Source: an uncultured Bacteroidota bacterium (GTDB lineage Bacteria > Bacteroidota > Bacteroidia > Bacteroidales > GWA2-32-17). From it: DNA of 36,469 nucleotides. The notes under the pieces were generated by a model. The model was given only the letters and a program-made list of their open reading frames with translations, was not told the DNA's origin and did not search any database. Position numbers and translations under genes: made by a program. Positions 18,056 to 28,217 of this stretch are shown here, piece by piece (position 1 is the stretch's first letter; each line of letters begins with the position of its first letter). The stretch is taken from positions 1-36,469 of the forward strand of contig CAILUD010000189.1 of the NCBI GenBank assembly GCA_903837285.1, in the 5' to 3' direction.

Positions 18056-18400
18056 ATGATTTACAATATAGTTATCGTTCTAATTTTTGTCGTTTGTGTT
18101 TTACTTATTCTTATCGTTTTAGTTCAAAACTCAAAGGGTGGCGGATTAACTTCCAGCTTTGCATCATCAGGTCAAATTATGGGTGTACGTCGTACAGCTG
18201 ACTTTCTAGAAAAAGCCACATGGTACCTTGCTGGTGCACTTTTAGTGTTCTCGGTAGTGGCAAGTATGACAATTCCTCGCGAAACTGTAGACCCAAATAA
18301 ATCTAAAATTGAAGATCAGGTAAATACAATGCCTGGTGCAAAAACAGATGTTCCAAATATGCCGGCAGCTGGAGCAGGGCAAAATCAACCAGTAAAATAA
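18056..18400 (+). CDS. secG: Preprotein translocase subunit SecG
   Basis: Small inner-membrane subunit of the SecYEG channel. 114 residues with two membrane segments (residues 3-24 and about 55-75) linked by the conserved loop LVQNSKGGGLTSSFASSGQIMGVRRTADFLEKATW. A hydrophilic Pro/Ala/Asn tail of about 35 residues follows, longer than in E. coli (110 residues in total there) but usual in Bacteroidota. It is the last gene of the run starting at 14595, 11 bases after the TPR gene, and is closed by a terminator. Confidence 0.93.
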   Translation: MIYNIVIVLIFVVCVLLILIVLVQNSKGGGLTSSFASSGQIMGVRRTADFLEKATWYLAGALLVFSVVASMTIPRETVDPNKSKIEDQVNTMPGAKTDVPNMPAAGAGQNQPVK

Positions 18401-18420
18401 TTTACAGTAATATATATAAA

Positions 18421-18457
18421 TGTCAGTATGTCATACATGCTGACATTTTTTGTTTTT
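18421..18457 (+). terminator. Rho-independent terminator after secG
   Basis: TGTCAGTATG and CATGCTGACA form a 10-bp stem with one G-U pair around the loop TCATA, followed directly by TTTTTTGTTTTT. It separates the lptE-secG run from groESL. Confidence 0.85.
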
Positions 18458-18506
18458 AATAGCCTACTAATTGTAAAATTGTCGCTTTCTTTGTCAAAAT
18501 TTTTGA

Positions 18507-18521
18507 TGGCATAAAATTAGA
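18507..18521 (+). promoter_or_regulatory. Possible degenerate -24/-12 element upstream of groES
   Basis: TGGCA with GG followed after 10 bases by GA instead of GC. It resembles a damaged sigma-54 site. No TAnnTTTG box and no CIRCE inverted repeat (TTAGCACTC/GAGTGCTAA) is present in this gap, so how groESL is controlled cannot be read with confidence. Confidence 0.2.
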
Positions 18522-18571
18522 ATAAGGCTGTCAGTTTATAAAAATAATTGTTTAACTAAATAAAATAAATC

Positions 18572-18856
18572 ATGGCAAAAATCAAGATTAAACCTTTAGC
18601 CGACAGAGTTGTTATTGAAGCTCAACCCGCAGAAACAAAAACTGCCGGAGGTATTATAATTCCAGATACAGCACAGGAAAAACCTCAAAAAGGTAAAGTT
18701 ATGGCTATTGGAACAGGAACTAAAGACGAAGAAATGAAATTAAAAGTTGGTGATGTTGTACTTTATGGAAAATATGCAGGTACAGAAATCACACTTGACA
18801 AAGATAAATATCTCATTATGAGACAATCAGACGTGTTGGCAGTTTTAGAAAAATAA
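18572..18856 (+). CDS. groES: Co-chaperonin GroES
   Basis: 94 residues, standard length. Opens IKPLADRVVIE, has the mobile loop that contacts GroEL (AETKTAGGIIIPDTAQEKP) and the roof/core motifs GKVMAIGTG and VGDVVLYGKYAGTEI. It caps the GroEL ring and encloses folding substrates. groEL starts 20 bases downstream in the usual groES-groEL order; both share one transcript ended by the terminator near 20537-20567. Confidence 0.97.
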   Translation: MAKIKIKPLADRVVIEAQPAETKTAGGIIIPDTAQEKPQKGKVMAIGTGTKDEEMKLKVGDVVLYGKYAGTEITLDKDKYLIMRQSDVLAVLEK

Positions 18857-18861
18857 TTTAA

Positions 18862-20514
<1,653 letters not shown>

Positions 20515-20536
20515 TACAAGTATAATGTTATATTTT

Positions 20537-20567
20537 AAAAAACCGCCTCAAAAGGGCGGTTTTTTTT
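20537..20567 (+). terminator. Rho-independent terminator after groEL
   Basis: AAAACCGCC and GGCGGTTTT form a strong stem around the loop TCAAAAG, followed by a run of eight T. It ends the groESL transcript 22 bases after the stop. Confidence 0.92.
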
Positions 20568-20648
20568 GTTCATCAACTTAAATATAAAATAATAGGTCTT
20601 ACAATTTTTTTTCAATTTGAAAGTTTATTATTCAAAATCATTAACAAT

Positions 20649-21170
20649 TTGAAAAGACTATTTTTTATAATTGTAATTTTAACGATTATAGTTAAGTTGG
20701 TTAAATGCGAAACAGCCCTTTCTTTGTCGGGTAAAACACTTCGCTCTTTACAATGTAACAGACCCCATAATTTATTTCGTTTTACGCTAGCGTATCAAAA
20801 AGCTATTTCTGTAGAAATAGGAATTTCTCGTTTTAATTATAGTAAAATTTTAAAACATGGAAACAAATTTGACTATTATGGCTCTTTTGAAATAACACCT
20901 GCATTAGAACCAAAAAAAGAAACTAATATTATTGGATTAAAAGTTGGTTATGAATTTTACATGAGAAGACTAGTTCTAGCTATAGAACCAAAATATTTAA
21001 CAGATGGCAATAATTATAATTTACTAATAACGCCTAAAGTAGGGTTAGATTTTGGTCGTTTTATCTTATTTTATGGTTATAATATCTCAGCAATTGGTGC
21101 CCAATTCTCAAGAGTTGGAAATAATCAATTCTCTGTAGTAATTCATTTTAGAAGTAAACTTTTCTTTTAA
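20649..21170 (+). CDS. Small exported protein, possible outer-membrane barrel
   Basis: 173 residues starting at a TTG codon; no ATG is available in frame before the signal peptide (KRLFFIIVILTIIVKLVKC, cleavage near CETA). The mature part shows alternating strands (FRFTLAYQKAISVEIGISRF, IIGLKVGYEFYM, LVLAIEPKYL, FILFYGYNISAIGAQFSRV, FSVVIHFRSKLFF) ending in terminal Phe, consistent with a small beta-barrel. It follows the groEL terminator and has a near-consensus -7 box (TCAATTTG, 20612-20619). I do not recognise the family. Confidence 0.65.
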   Translation: MKRLFFIIVILTIIVKLVKCETALSLSGKTLRSLQCNRPHNLFRFTLAYQKAISVEIGISRFNYSKILKHGNKFDYYGSFEITPALEPKKETNIIGLKVGYEFYMRRLVLAIEPKYLTDGNNYNLLITPKVGLDFGRFILFYGYNISAIGAQFSRVGNNQFSVVIHFRSKLFF

Positions 21171-21193
21171 TTAAAAACATTTATTACAAATAT

Positions 21194-21300
21194 TCCCCCT
21201 TTGGCGCAAGTGTCAACTTTTGACAGAAACTACTGCTTCTACGTTATGTTATAAGATAATTCTAAATCGTAGTTTAAACTTTTATCACGACCAAAGGGAG
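21194..21300. repeat. Small element with terminal inverted repeats
   Basis: The left end CCCCCTTTGGCG (21194-21205) is inverted against the right end CGACCAAAGGGAG (21288-21300). Inside are a perfect TGTCAA-CTT-TTGACA palindrome (21211-21225) and an inner AAACTAC/GTAGTTT pair. No reading frame is present. It resembles a small non-coding dispersed repeat. Confidence 0.45.
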
Positions 21301-21378
21301 TAAACTTCGATTAAATTTGATTCTTGTAATTTATTTTGTAATTTGCATAATATTACACCTTCTGTTTAATTAATTAGC

Positions 21379-21558
21379 ATGAAAATAAATGGTAACATAA
21401 AATACATTTTTATAATACTGATTTTTTTATTCTCCTGTAAAACAACAGACCCAACACTTTCTCACACCTACGGAACAAAAAAGACAAAAAAAGCAAAAAC
21501 AGTAAGGGTTCAAACTGGTAACGATAAAAATTGTCCAGGATTTAAGAAATGTAAATAA
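21379..21558 (+). CDS. Small lipoprotein, 59 residues
   Basis: ATG at 21379 to TAA at 21556-21558. The N-terminus (MKINGNIKYIFIILIFLFSC) is a lipoprotein signal with lipid-attachment Cys20 in LFSC. The mature peptide is only about 40 residues, basic (KKTKKAKTVRV), and ends NCPGFKKCK with two further cysteines. The signal/lipobox structure argues it is a real gene despite its size. It stands alone between repeat sequences and the his leader. Function unknown; it would be anchored in a membrane. Confidence 0.7.
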   Translation: MKINGNIKYIFIILIFLFSCKTTDPTLSHTYGTKKTKKAKTVRVQTGNDKNCPGFKKCK

Positions 21559-21704
21559 AGCATTAACCAATACTTTTAAAAAATCAGCAACAAATTATTT
21601 AAGCCGATTTACAAAACGGAATTTATATTGCAAATTAAAATTCAAAGGGGGATCGAAAAAAAGTAAACTTCTTATTTAAAAGTAAATCGATTTTTTAAAA
21701 TAAA
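21559..21704. other. A/T-rich spacer with a second CAAAGGG...AGTAAACTTC copy
   Basis: No gene seen. CAAAGGGGGATCG at 21643-21655 followed by AGTAAACTTC (21660-21669) echoes CAAAGGGAGTAAACTTCG at 21291-21309, so related sequence flanks the small lipoprotein gene. Confidence 0.4.
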
Positions 21705-21735
21705 TTTGCATATTAAAAATTCCTGCATATATTTG
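21705..21735 (+). promoter_or_regulatory. Promoter of the histidine operon
   Basis: -33 TTTG (21705-21708) and -7 TATATTTG (21728-21735) are exact consensus matches with 19 bases between them. The predicted transcript begins about 21742, a dozen bases before the leader peptide ATG, so the leader and attenuator are in the transcript. Confidence 0.8.
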
Positions 21736-21754
21736 CACCAAGATTTAATAAATA

Positions 21755-21808
21755 ATGAACAATCAATTACATCATCGTCATTTTAATACTGGCTATCAGG
21801 CGAGGTAG
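21755..21808 (+). CDS. Histidine operon leader peptide
   Basis: A 17-codon reading frame, MNNQLHHRHFNTGYQAR, with three His codons in a four-codon stretch (CAT CAT CGT CAT, 21770-21781). It sits between the consensus promoter and a rho-independent terminator upstream of hisG. A cluster of codons for the end product in a short leader is the hallmark of ribosome-mediated attenuation: when charged tRNA-His is scarce the ribosome stalls there. The peptide itself is presumably non-functional and short-lived. Confidence 0.85.
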   Translation: MNNQLHHRHFNTGYQAR

Positions 21809-21869
21809 AAATGATATATGTAATTTAAAATATTTCAAAAACCCGTCTGAGTAAACAGACGGGTTTTTT
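21797..21869 (+). promoter_or_regulatory. Transcription attenuator of the his operon (antiterminator and terminator)
   Basis: Terminator: ACCCGTCTG (21841-21849) pairs with CAGACGGGT (21856-21864) around AGTAAA, followed by a T run to 21869. Competing arm: CAGGCG-A-GG (21797-21805), inside the last leader codons, can pair with CCCGTCTG (21842-21849) with one G-U pair and one bulge. A ribosome stalled at the His codons ending 21781 leaves this arm free, so the terminator cannot form; a ribosome reaching the TAG at 21806 covers it and the terminator forms. This is classical attenuation logic inferred from complementarity. Confidence 0.8.
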
Positions 21870-21916
21870 GTTTTCTAAATCTCCCCATAGTTTATTCAGA
21901 CACAAAAAAAGAAAAA

Positions 21917-22774
21917 ATGAGTAAACTGAAAATTGCAATTCAAAAAAGCGGAAGGTTAAGCGAGAAATCACTCGAGCTTCTCAAAGAATGTGGTATAAAA
22001 CTTTCTAACGGAGATAGGAAATTAAAATCTATTGCTAAAAATTTTCCAATTGAAATTTTGTTTCTCCGCGACGATGATATTCCACAGTATGTAGAGCAAG
22101 GAGTTTCTGATATCGGAATACTCGGAGAAAATGAGGTTTGGGAAAAAGATAAAAATGTAAATATTGTTGAAAAACTCGGTTTCGCTTCGTGCAAGCTTTC
22201 TTTGGCTATCCCAAAAGATGAAAATTATACAGGAGTATCATATTTCAATAATAAAAAGGTAGCCACTAGTTATCCGAAAATCCTGAAGAATTATTTTGAT
22301 CAGAATAACATAAATGCCGAAATTGAAGAGATAGGTGGCAGCGTGGAAATAGCTCCTGGGATAGGTCTCGCAAATGCCATTTTTGACATTGTAAGTACTG
22401 GAAGTACTCTTCTTATGAATGGTCTTAAAGAAGTGGAACTCGTAACCAAAAGCGAGGCAGTTATGATTTCCAACAAGAATCTTAGTGAAAAAAAACAACA
22501 GATACTAAATAAACTTCTTTTTAGAATAAGAGCAGTAAGAAATTCATCAGAGAATAAATACATACTGTTGAATGCACCAAATTCAGCTATAAAACAAATT
22601 ACTGCAATTCTTCCAGGCATGAAATCGCCCACTATTTTACCTTTAGCCGAGAACGGATGGAGCAGTTTACACTCTGTTGTTAAAGAAGATGAATTCTGGG
22701 ATATTATCGATCAGCTGAAAGCTCTTGGAGCGCAGGGAATACTGGTTGTTCCTATAGAAAAAATGGTGTTATAA
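21917..22774 (+). CDS. hisG: ATP phosphoribosyltransferase (long form)
   Basis: First enzyme of histidine synthesis: joins ATP and PRPP to form phosphoribosyl-ATP. 285 residues, the long form carrying a C-terminal ACT-like regulatory domain (about 210-285), so no HisZ partner is expected and feedback inhibition by histidine is likely. The PRPP-binding segment is IAPGIGLANAIFDIVSTGSTL; the N-terminus KIAIQKSGRLSEKSLELL matches the catalytic domain. First structural gene after the attenuator. Confidence 0.96.
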   Translation: MSKLKIAIQKSGRLSEKSLELLKECGIKLSNGDRKLKSIAKNFPIEILFLRDDDIPQYVEQGVSDIGILGENEVWEKDKNVNIVEKLGFASCKLSLAIPKDENYTGVSYFNNKKVATSYPKILKNYFDQNNINAEIEEIGGSVEIAPGIGLANAIFDIVSTGSTLLMNGLKEVELVTKSEAVMISNKNLSEKKQQILNKLLFRIRAVRNSSENKYILLNAPNSAIKQITAILPGMKSPTILPLAENGWSSLHSVVKEDEFWDIIDQLKALGAQGILVVPIEKMVL

Positions 22775-22790
22775 TTTAATTCCAAACAAT

Positions 22791-24071
22791 ATGAAATATA
22801 TATTAAATCCAGACAAAAAAGATTGGTTAAAATTAACTAAGCGGCCTGAAATTAAATTAGACAAACTATATAATATAGTAAATACTGTATTTGATGATAT
22901 AAAAAAAAACGGAGACAATGCAGTAAAAAAATATACAAAAGAGTTTGATAATGCAAATTTGAGAACCCTATCTGTAAACAATATAGCTATAACAAATTCT
23001 ACTAATAAACTTGCAAAAGAACTAAAAGCAGCAATACTACTTGCAAAAAATAATATAGAGAAATTTCACTCTTCGCAAATAGAAAAATCCAAAATTATTG
23101 AAACAACAAAAGGAGTAATCTGCTGGCGCGAAAACAGGGCCATTGAAAAAGTAGGAATCTATATTCCAGGCGGAACAGCTCCTTTATTTTCAACAGTTTT
23201 AATGTTAGCAATACCTGCAAAACTTGCGGGATGTAAAGAAATTATTCTATGCACTCCTCCAAATAAAAAAGGAGAAATTAATCCGGCTATCTTATACACA
23301 GCTAGCCTTGTAGGTGTAACTTCAATCTACAGTGTAGGTGGAATACAAGCTATTGCTGCCATGACTTTTGGCACACAAACTATTCCCAAAGTAGATAAAA
23401 TTTTCGGTCCTGGAAACCAGTTTGTAACAGCAGCCAAACAAATGGCCCAGAATTTCGGTGTAGCCATAGACATGCCTGCAGGTCCAAGTGAAGTGCTTGT
23501 TGTTGCTGACAAAACATCCAACCCTGCATTTGTTGCTGCAGATTTGTTATCGCAGGCTGAGCATGGGGAAGATAGTCAAGTAATACTTTTATCAAACGAT
23601 GAAAACGTAATTGAAAAAACATTAACCGAACTAAAAAAACAGGTAAAGCTTTTACCTCGTAGGGAAGTTGCTGAAAAAGCATTAAAAAACAGTCGCGCTT
23701 TTGTTTTAAAATCTTTAAAAGAATGCATTGAGTTTAGTAATCTTTATGCACCTGAACATTTGATTCTTGCAATTAAAAACTCCAAAGAACTTATTCCGTT
23801 AATTTCAAATGCAGGATCAGTTTTTCTTGGAAACTACAGTTGTGAAAGTGCAGGCGACTATGCCAGTGGAACAAATCACACACTTCCTACAAATGGTTAC
23901 TCTAAAAACTATAGTGGAGTTTCTTTAGATAGTTTTGTTAAAAAGATTACTTTTCAAGAACTAACTAAAGAAGGAATAAAAAAAATAGGTCCTTCTATAG
24001 AATTAATGGCTGATGCAGAACAATTATTTGCTCATAAAAATGCTGTAACAATACGTTTAAAAACAATCTGA
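22791..24071 (+). CDS. hisD: Histidinol dehydrogenase
   Basis: Zn-dependent enzyme that makes histidine from histidinol in two NAD-linked oxidations. 426 residues. The family signature spans GPGNQFVTAAKQMA to AIDMPAGPSEVLVVAD; zinc and catalytic residues are visible in LLSQAEHGEDSQ, APEHL, DYASGTNHTLPTNG and the C-terminal LFAHKNAV. Starts 16 bases after hisG. Confidence 0.97.
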   Translation: MKYILNPDKKDWLKLTKRPEIKLDKLYNIVNTVFDDIKKNGDNAVKKYTKEFDNANLRTLSVNNIAITNSTNKLAKELKAAILLAKNNIEKFHSSQIEKSKIIETTKGVICWRENRAIEKVGIYIPGGTAPLFSTVLMLAIPAKLAGCKEIILCTPPNKKGEINPAILYTASLVGVTSIYSVGGIQAIAAMTFGTQTIPKVDKIFGPGNQFVTAAKQMAQNFGVAIDMPAGPSEVLVVADKTSNPAFVAADLLSQAEHGEDSQVILLSNDENVIEKTLTELKKQVKLLPRREVAEKALKNSRAFVLKSLKECIEFSNLYAPEHLILAIKNSKELIPLISNAGSVFLGNYSCESAGDYASGTNHTLPTNGYSKNYSGVSLDSFVKKITFQELTKEGIKKIGPSIELMADAEQLFAHKNAVTIRLKTI

Positions 24072-24072
24072 T

Positions 24073-25098
24073 ATGTTTTATTTAAATAAAATAGTACGAA
24101 GAAATATTCTGGCACTTAAGCCGTATTCAAGTGCAAGAGATGAGTTCTCAGGAAAAGAAGGAGTTTTTCTGGATGCAAACGAAAATCCATTTGGTATTCT
24201 TAATAGATATCCTGACCCACACCAAAAAGAACTTAAGAAAAAACTTAGTGAGGTAAAAGCGATACCTGTTGAAAATATTTTTATAGGAAATGGAAGCGAT
24301 GAAGTAATAGATATTGTTTTCAGAACCTTTTGTAATCCGGGAAAAGATAAGGCACTAACTTTTTCACCTACATATGGGATGTATGAAGTTTCTGCTGGAA
24401 TTAATGATGCGGAACTAATTACTATTTCATTAAATTCATCTTTCCAAATTGATTTTAATGATCTAGGAAAATACTTAAATGACGATAATTTAAAACTTAT
24501 TTTTGTATGTTCTCCAAATAATCCTACAGCTAACAATATATCCAAAGTAGAGCAAATTCTCGAAAATTTTAAAGGAATTGTTATACTTGATGAAGCCTAT
24601 AATGATTTTAGTTCCAATGGTTCTTTCCTTAAAAATCTTGAAAAATATCCGAACTTAATAATCTCACAAACATTCAGTAAAGCATGGGCACTTGCAGGTG
24701 CAAGGGTAGGGATTGCATATGCAAGCTCAGAAATTATTTCTTTATTTAATAAAGTAAAACCTCCATATAATGTAAGCGAACTAAACCAGAAGGCAGCAAT
24801 TAATGCACTTATAAATATTGAAGAATTCGAAACTAAAAAAGCGCTAATTCTTAAACAAAAAAATATTTTAGAACAAGAACTAAAAAGCCTTGATATAATT
24901 AAAAAAATCTATCCTTCAGATGCAAATTTCTTTTTAGTTGAAACTTCTAATGCCGATAAGATTTATAATGAACTTGTAAAACAGAAAGTAATAACTAGAA
25001 ATAGAAGTTCAATGGTAAAAAACTGTATCAGAATAACTGTTGGAACTCCAGAAGAAAACTGTAAATTAGTAAATGCATTAAAAAATATAACCTTATGA
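24073..25098 (+). CDS. hisC: Histidinol-phosphate aminotransferase
   Basis: PLP-dependent fold-type I aminotransferase that moves an amino group from glutamate to imidazole-acetol phosphate. 341 residues. Substrate/PLP residues: [33 protein letters not shown] and the Schiff-base lysine K203 in [15 protein letters not shown]. The start lies 1 base after the hisD stop, and the 3' end overlaps hisB by 4 bases (ATGA), consistent with translational coupling. Confidence 0.96.
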   Translation: MFYLNKIVRRNILALKPYSSARDEFSGKEGVFLDANENPFGILNRYPDPHQKELKKKLSEVKAIPVENIFIGNGSDEVIDIVFRTFCNPGKDKALTFSPTYGMYEVSAGINDAELITISLNSSFQIDFNDLGKYLNDDNLKLIFVCSPNNPTANNISKVEQILENFKGIVILDEAYNDFSSNGSFLKNLEKYPNLIISQTFSKAWALAGARVGIAYASSEIISLFNKVKPPYNVSELNQKAAINALINIEEFETKKALILKQKNILEQELKSLDIIKKIYPSDANFFLVETSNADKIYNELVKQKVITRNRSSMVKNCIRITVGTPEENCKLVNALKNITL

Positions 25099-26186
25099 AA
25101 AAAGTTCTATTCATAGACAGAGATGGCACATTGGTTTTGGAACCTCCTTTTGATTTTCAGCTGGACAGTTTAGAAAAACTAGAGTTTTACCCTGGTGTTT
25201 TTCAATATCTGTCAAGGATTGCAAAAGAACTAGATTACATATTAGTTATGGTTACAAATCAAGATGGACTAGGAACTTCATCATTTCCTGAAGATACATT
25301 TTGGCCAACTCAAAATAAAATAATTAATTCATTTAAAAATGAAGGTATAGTTTTTTCAGAAATTCTTATCGATAGATCCTTCCCAAAAGATAACTTACCT
25401 ACACGCAAACCAGGAACTGCATTGCTTACACAATACATAAAAGGTAATTATGATTTATCTAACTCATTTGTTATAGGTGATCGACTAACTGACGTTCAAC
25501 TTGCAAAAAATTTGGGTTGTAAAGCAATTTTTATTAGTAATGACAAATGCGAAGACTCTATATTATCAACAACAAACTGGGCTGATATATATAAAATGCT
25601 CAAAGCAGAACCCCGAAAAGCAAAAGTGACAAGAAAAACTTCCGAAACTGATATTGAAATTGAACTAAACCTCGACGGTACGGGCATTAGCTCCATCTCA
25701 ACAGGGCTAGGATTTTTTGATCACATGCTGGAACAAATTGCAAAACATGGCAATATAGATCTTAATATTAAAGTAACTGGAGATCTTCAAATTGACGAAC
25801 ACCATACTATTGAAGATGTTGGCATTGCTCTTGGGGAAGCTTTTAATATTTCTCTTGGAAGTAAAAAAGGAATTGAAAGATATGGTTTTCTTTTACCTAT
25901 GGACGATTGTTTAGCTCAGATTGCAATCGATTTTGGAGGCAGACCATGGCTTGTTTGGGATGCCGATTTTAAACGCGAAAAAATTGGTGAAATGCCAACA
26001 GAAATGTTTTTACATTTTTTTAAATCATTCAGCGATAATGCAAAATGTAATTTAAATATTAAAGCCGAGGGAGAAAATGAACACCATAAAATTGAAGCTA
26101 TATTTAAAGCCTTTGCTAAAGCAATAAAGATGGCTGTGAGTAAAACAAATAATTATTCAATTCCTACAACAAAGGGCACCTTATGA
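25095..26186 (+). CDS. hisB: Bifunctional histidinol-phosphatase / imidazoleglycerol-phosphate dehydratase
   Basis: 363 residues, a fusion. The N-terminal HAD phosphatase (about 1-165) has DRDGT (nucleophile D8, acid D10), VTNQDGLGT and [14 protein letters not shown]. The C-terminal dehydratase (about 175-363) has [33 protein letters not shown] and [16 protein letters not shown], which bind Mn. In the phosphatase, the region that holds zinc-binding Cys/His in the E. coli enzyme reads [18 protein letters not shown] and has no Cys or His. Overlaps hisC and hisH by 4 bases each. Confidence 0.96.
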   Translation: MKKVLFIDRDGTLVLEPPFDFQLDSLEKLEFYPGVFQYLSRIAKELDYILVMVTNQDGLGTSSFPEDTFWPTQNKIINSFKNEGIVFSEILIDRSFPKDNLPTRKPGTALLTQYIKGNYDLSNSFVIGDRLTDVQLAKNLGCKAIFISNDKCEDSILSTTNWADIYKMLKAEPRKAKVTRKTSETDIEIELNLDGTGISSISTGLGFFDHMLEQIAKHGNIDLNIKVTGDLQIDEHHTIEDVGIALGEAFNISLGSKKGIERYGFLLPMDDCLAQIAIDFGGRPWLVWDADFKREKIGEMPTEMFLHFFKSFSDNAKCNLNIKAEGENEHHKIEAIFKAFAKAIKMAVSKTNNYSIPTTKGTL

Positions 26187-26761
26187 TAGCAATTTTAAAA
26201 TATAATGCGGGCAACATAAAATCAGTAGAGAATGCTGTGAAACGATTAGGTTTCAAATGTGTTGTTACCGATAACGAAAATGAAATAAGAAATGCCGAGA
26301 AAGTTATAATTCCGGGAGTGGGCGAAGCAGGTTCTGCTATGAATTATCTCAAAAAGTATAACCTAGACACACTGATAAAATCATTAATTCAGCCGGTACT
26401 GGGTATTTGCCTTGGTCAACAATTAATGTGCTCATTTACAGAAGAAGGAAATACTGAATGTCTTAGAATTTTCGAAACACAAGTAAAGAAATTTCCTCCT
26501 AAGGAACTTGTTCCACACATGGGTTGGAACAATTTACAAAATATAAAAGGAAATTTGTTCAAAAACATTAACGAAAATGATAATCTATATTTTGTGCATA
26601 GTTATTATTGCGAAATATCAGAAAACACAACTGCTACCTGCGATTATATTCTACCATTTAGTGCATCAATGCAAAAAAATAATTTTTATGCAACTCAGTT
26701 TCATCCCGAGAAATCATCTTTAATTGGCGAACAAATTTTAAAAAACTTTTTATCTTTATGA
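26183..26761 (+). CDS. hisH: Imidazole glycerol phosphate synthase, glutamine amidotransferase subunit
   Basis: Class I glutaminase supplying ammonia to HisF. 192 residues. The nucleophile is C76 in GICLGQQLM; the His-Glu of the triad are in TQFHPEKSS near the C-terminus; the oxyanion region is [12 protein letters not shown]. Overlaps hisB and hisA by 4 bases each. Confidence 0.96.
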   Translation: MIAILKYNAGNIKSVENAVKRLGFKCVVTDNENEIRNAEKVIIPGVGEAGSAMNYLKKYNLDTLIKSLIQPVLGICLGQQLMCSFTEEGNTECLRIFETQVKKFPPKELVPHMGWNNLQNIKGNLFKNINENDNLYFVHSYYCEISENTTATCDYILPFSASMQKNNFYATQFHPEKSSLIGEQILKNFLSL

Positions 26762-27471
26762 GAATAATTCCTGCTATAGATATAATTAACGGCAAATGTG
26801 TTAGACTTACCAAGGGCAATTACAATACTCAAATAATTTATAATGAGGACCCCTTGGAAGTAGCAAAAGAATTTGAAGATAATGGTATAAAATTTTTACA
26901 CCTTGTTGATCTAGATGGAGCTAAATCAAAGCACATTGTTAATTTTAAAATACTGAACCTGATAACATTGTATACAAATCTGAAGGTGGATTTTGGTGGT
27001 GGTTTAAAAAGCAATATTGACCTGCAGATTGCTTTTGAGAACGGTGCTTCACAAATTACAGGTGGAAGTATAGCTGCATCGAATCCTGCTCTTTTTCTTG
27101 AATGGCTTAAAGTTTATGGTGCAGAAAAAATAATTCTGGGTGCAGATTGCTATAACCGGAAAATAGCTACTCATGGCTGGCAAAAAAGCTCAGAACTGGA
27201 TGTACTGGAGTATATTTCTGAATATGAAAACAAAGGAATTAAATATGTTATTTGTACAGATATTTCTAAAGATGGAATGTTACTAGGGGCATCGGTGGAT
27301 TTGTACGACGAAATTAAACGGGAAACAAATATAAACCTTATTGCAAGCGGTGGAGTTTCATCAATCAGTGATTTGATAAAATTAAAAGAAACAGGTTGCG
27401 AAGGTGCCATTATAGGTAAAGCTATTTATGAAAAGAGAATTAGTTTAAAAGAATTACGTGAATTATGTTAA
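26758..27471 (+). CDS. hisA: Phosphoribosylformimino-5-aminoimidazole carboxamide ribotide isomerase
   Basis: TIM-barrel isomerase (Amadori rearrangement of ProFAR). 237 residues. Catalytic Asp8 in [15 protein letters not shown] and the second Asp in [13 protein letters not shown]; phosphate-binding glycines in VDFGGGLKS and [13 protein letters not shown]. Overlaps hisH by 4 bases and hisF by 7. Confidence 0.96.
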   Translation: MRIIPAIDIINGKCVRLTKGNYNTQIIYNEDPLEVAKEFEDNGIKFLHLVDLDGAKSKHIVNFKILNLITLYTNLKVDFGGGLKSNIDLQIAFENGASQITGGSIAASNPALFLEWLKVYGAEKIILGADCYNRKIATHGWQKSSELDVLEYISEYENKGIKYVICTDISKDGMLLGASVDLYDEIKRETNINLIASGGVSSISDLIKLKETGCEGAIIGKAIYEKRISLKELRELC

Positions 27472-28217
27472 AAAAACGAATCATCCCTTGCCTAGATATT
27501 AAGGACGGTCGAACTGTGAAAGGAATAAATTTTATTGATATCCGTGATGCTGGAGATCCGGTTGAACTTGGAAAAAAATATGCACTTGAAGGGGCCGATG
27601 AACTGGTGTTTTTAGATATAACGGCTACAATTGAAAAACGCAAAACACTTTCCTTACTTGTTGAAAAGATTTCCCGCGAAATTAATATTCCCTTTACCGT
27701 TGGTGGTGGAATAAATTCACTCGAAGATATTTCTGTTATTATAAAAGCCGGTGCCGATAAGGTAAGTATAAATTCTTCTGCTGTAAAACGACCAGAGCTA
27801 ATTTCAGAAATCGCCAACCAGTATGGAAGTCAGTGTGTGGTGGTAGCAGTGGACACAAAATTCGAAAGCAACGAGTGGATGGTGTATGTGAGCGGAGGTA
27901 AGATTCCAACAACAATACGCACCATGGATTGGGTAAGAAAAGTAGAAAAATTAGGAGCAGGAGAAATTCTTCTTACCTCAATGAACAACGATGGCACTAA
28001 AAACGGCTTTGCTATTGATATTACAATGGAAGTGAGCAGTGCATTAAATATTCCTGTGATTGCTTCAGGTGGTGCCGGAACAAAAGAACATTTTAAAGAA
28101 GTGTTTGAGCAGACTAAAGCAAGCGGAGCACTAGCCGCCAGTATTTTTCACTATGGCGAAATTCCAATAACAGAATTAAAAAACTATTTAAAAACTCAAA
28201 AAATACTCGTACGATGA
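27465..28217 (+). CDS. hisF: Imidazole glycerol phosphate synthase, cyclase subunit
   Basis: TIM-barrel partner of HisH that closes the imidazole ring and releases AICAR. 250 residues. The key aspartates D11 ([14 protein letters not shown]) and D130 (VVVAVDTKF) are kept when aligned by eye with the Thermotoga enzyme; phosphate sites are TVGGGINS and [25 protein letters not shown] has Asn where many HisF have Asp (position 174), not one of the two key catalytic residues. Overlaps hisA and hisIE. Confidence 0.96.
   Translation: MLKKRIIPCLDIKDGRTVKGINFIDIRDAGDPVELGKKYALEGADELVFLDITATIEKRKTLSLLVEKISREINIPFTVGGGINSLEDISVIIKAGADKVSINSSAVKRPELISEIANQYGSQCVVVAVDTKFESNEWMVYVSGGKIPTTIRTMDWVRKVEKLGAGEILLTSMNNDGTKNGFAIDITMEVSSALNIPVIASGGAGTKEHFKEVFEQTKASGALAASIFHYGEIPITELKNYLKTQKILVR

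Noticed and set aside
27980-28000. HisF catalytic residue loss (Asn in LTSMNNDGT)
   Set aside because: By-eye alignment with the Thermotoga enzyme shows the key D11 and D130 are intact; this Asn corresponds to position 174, outside the catalytic pair.
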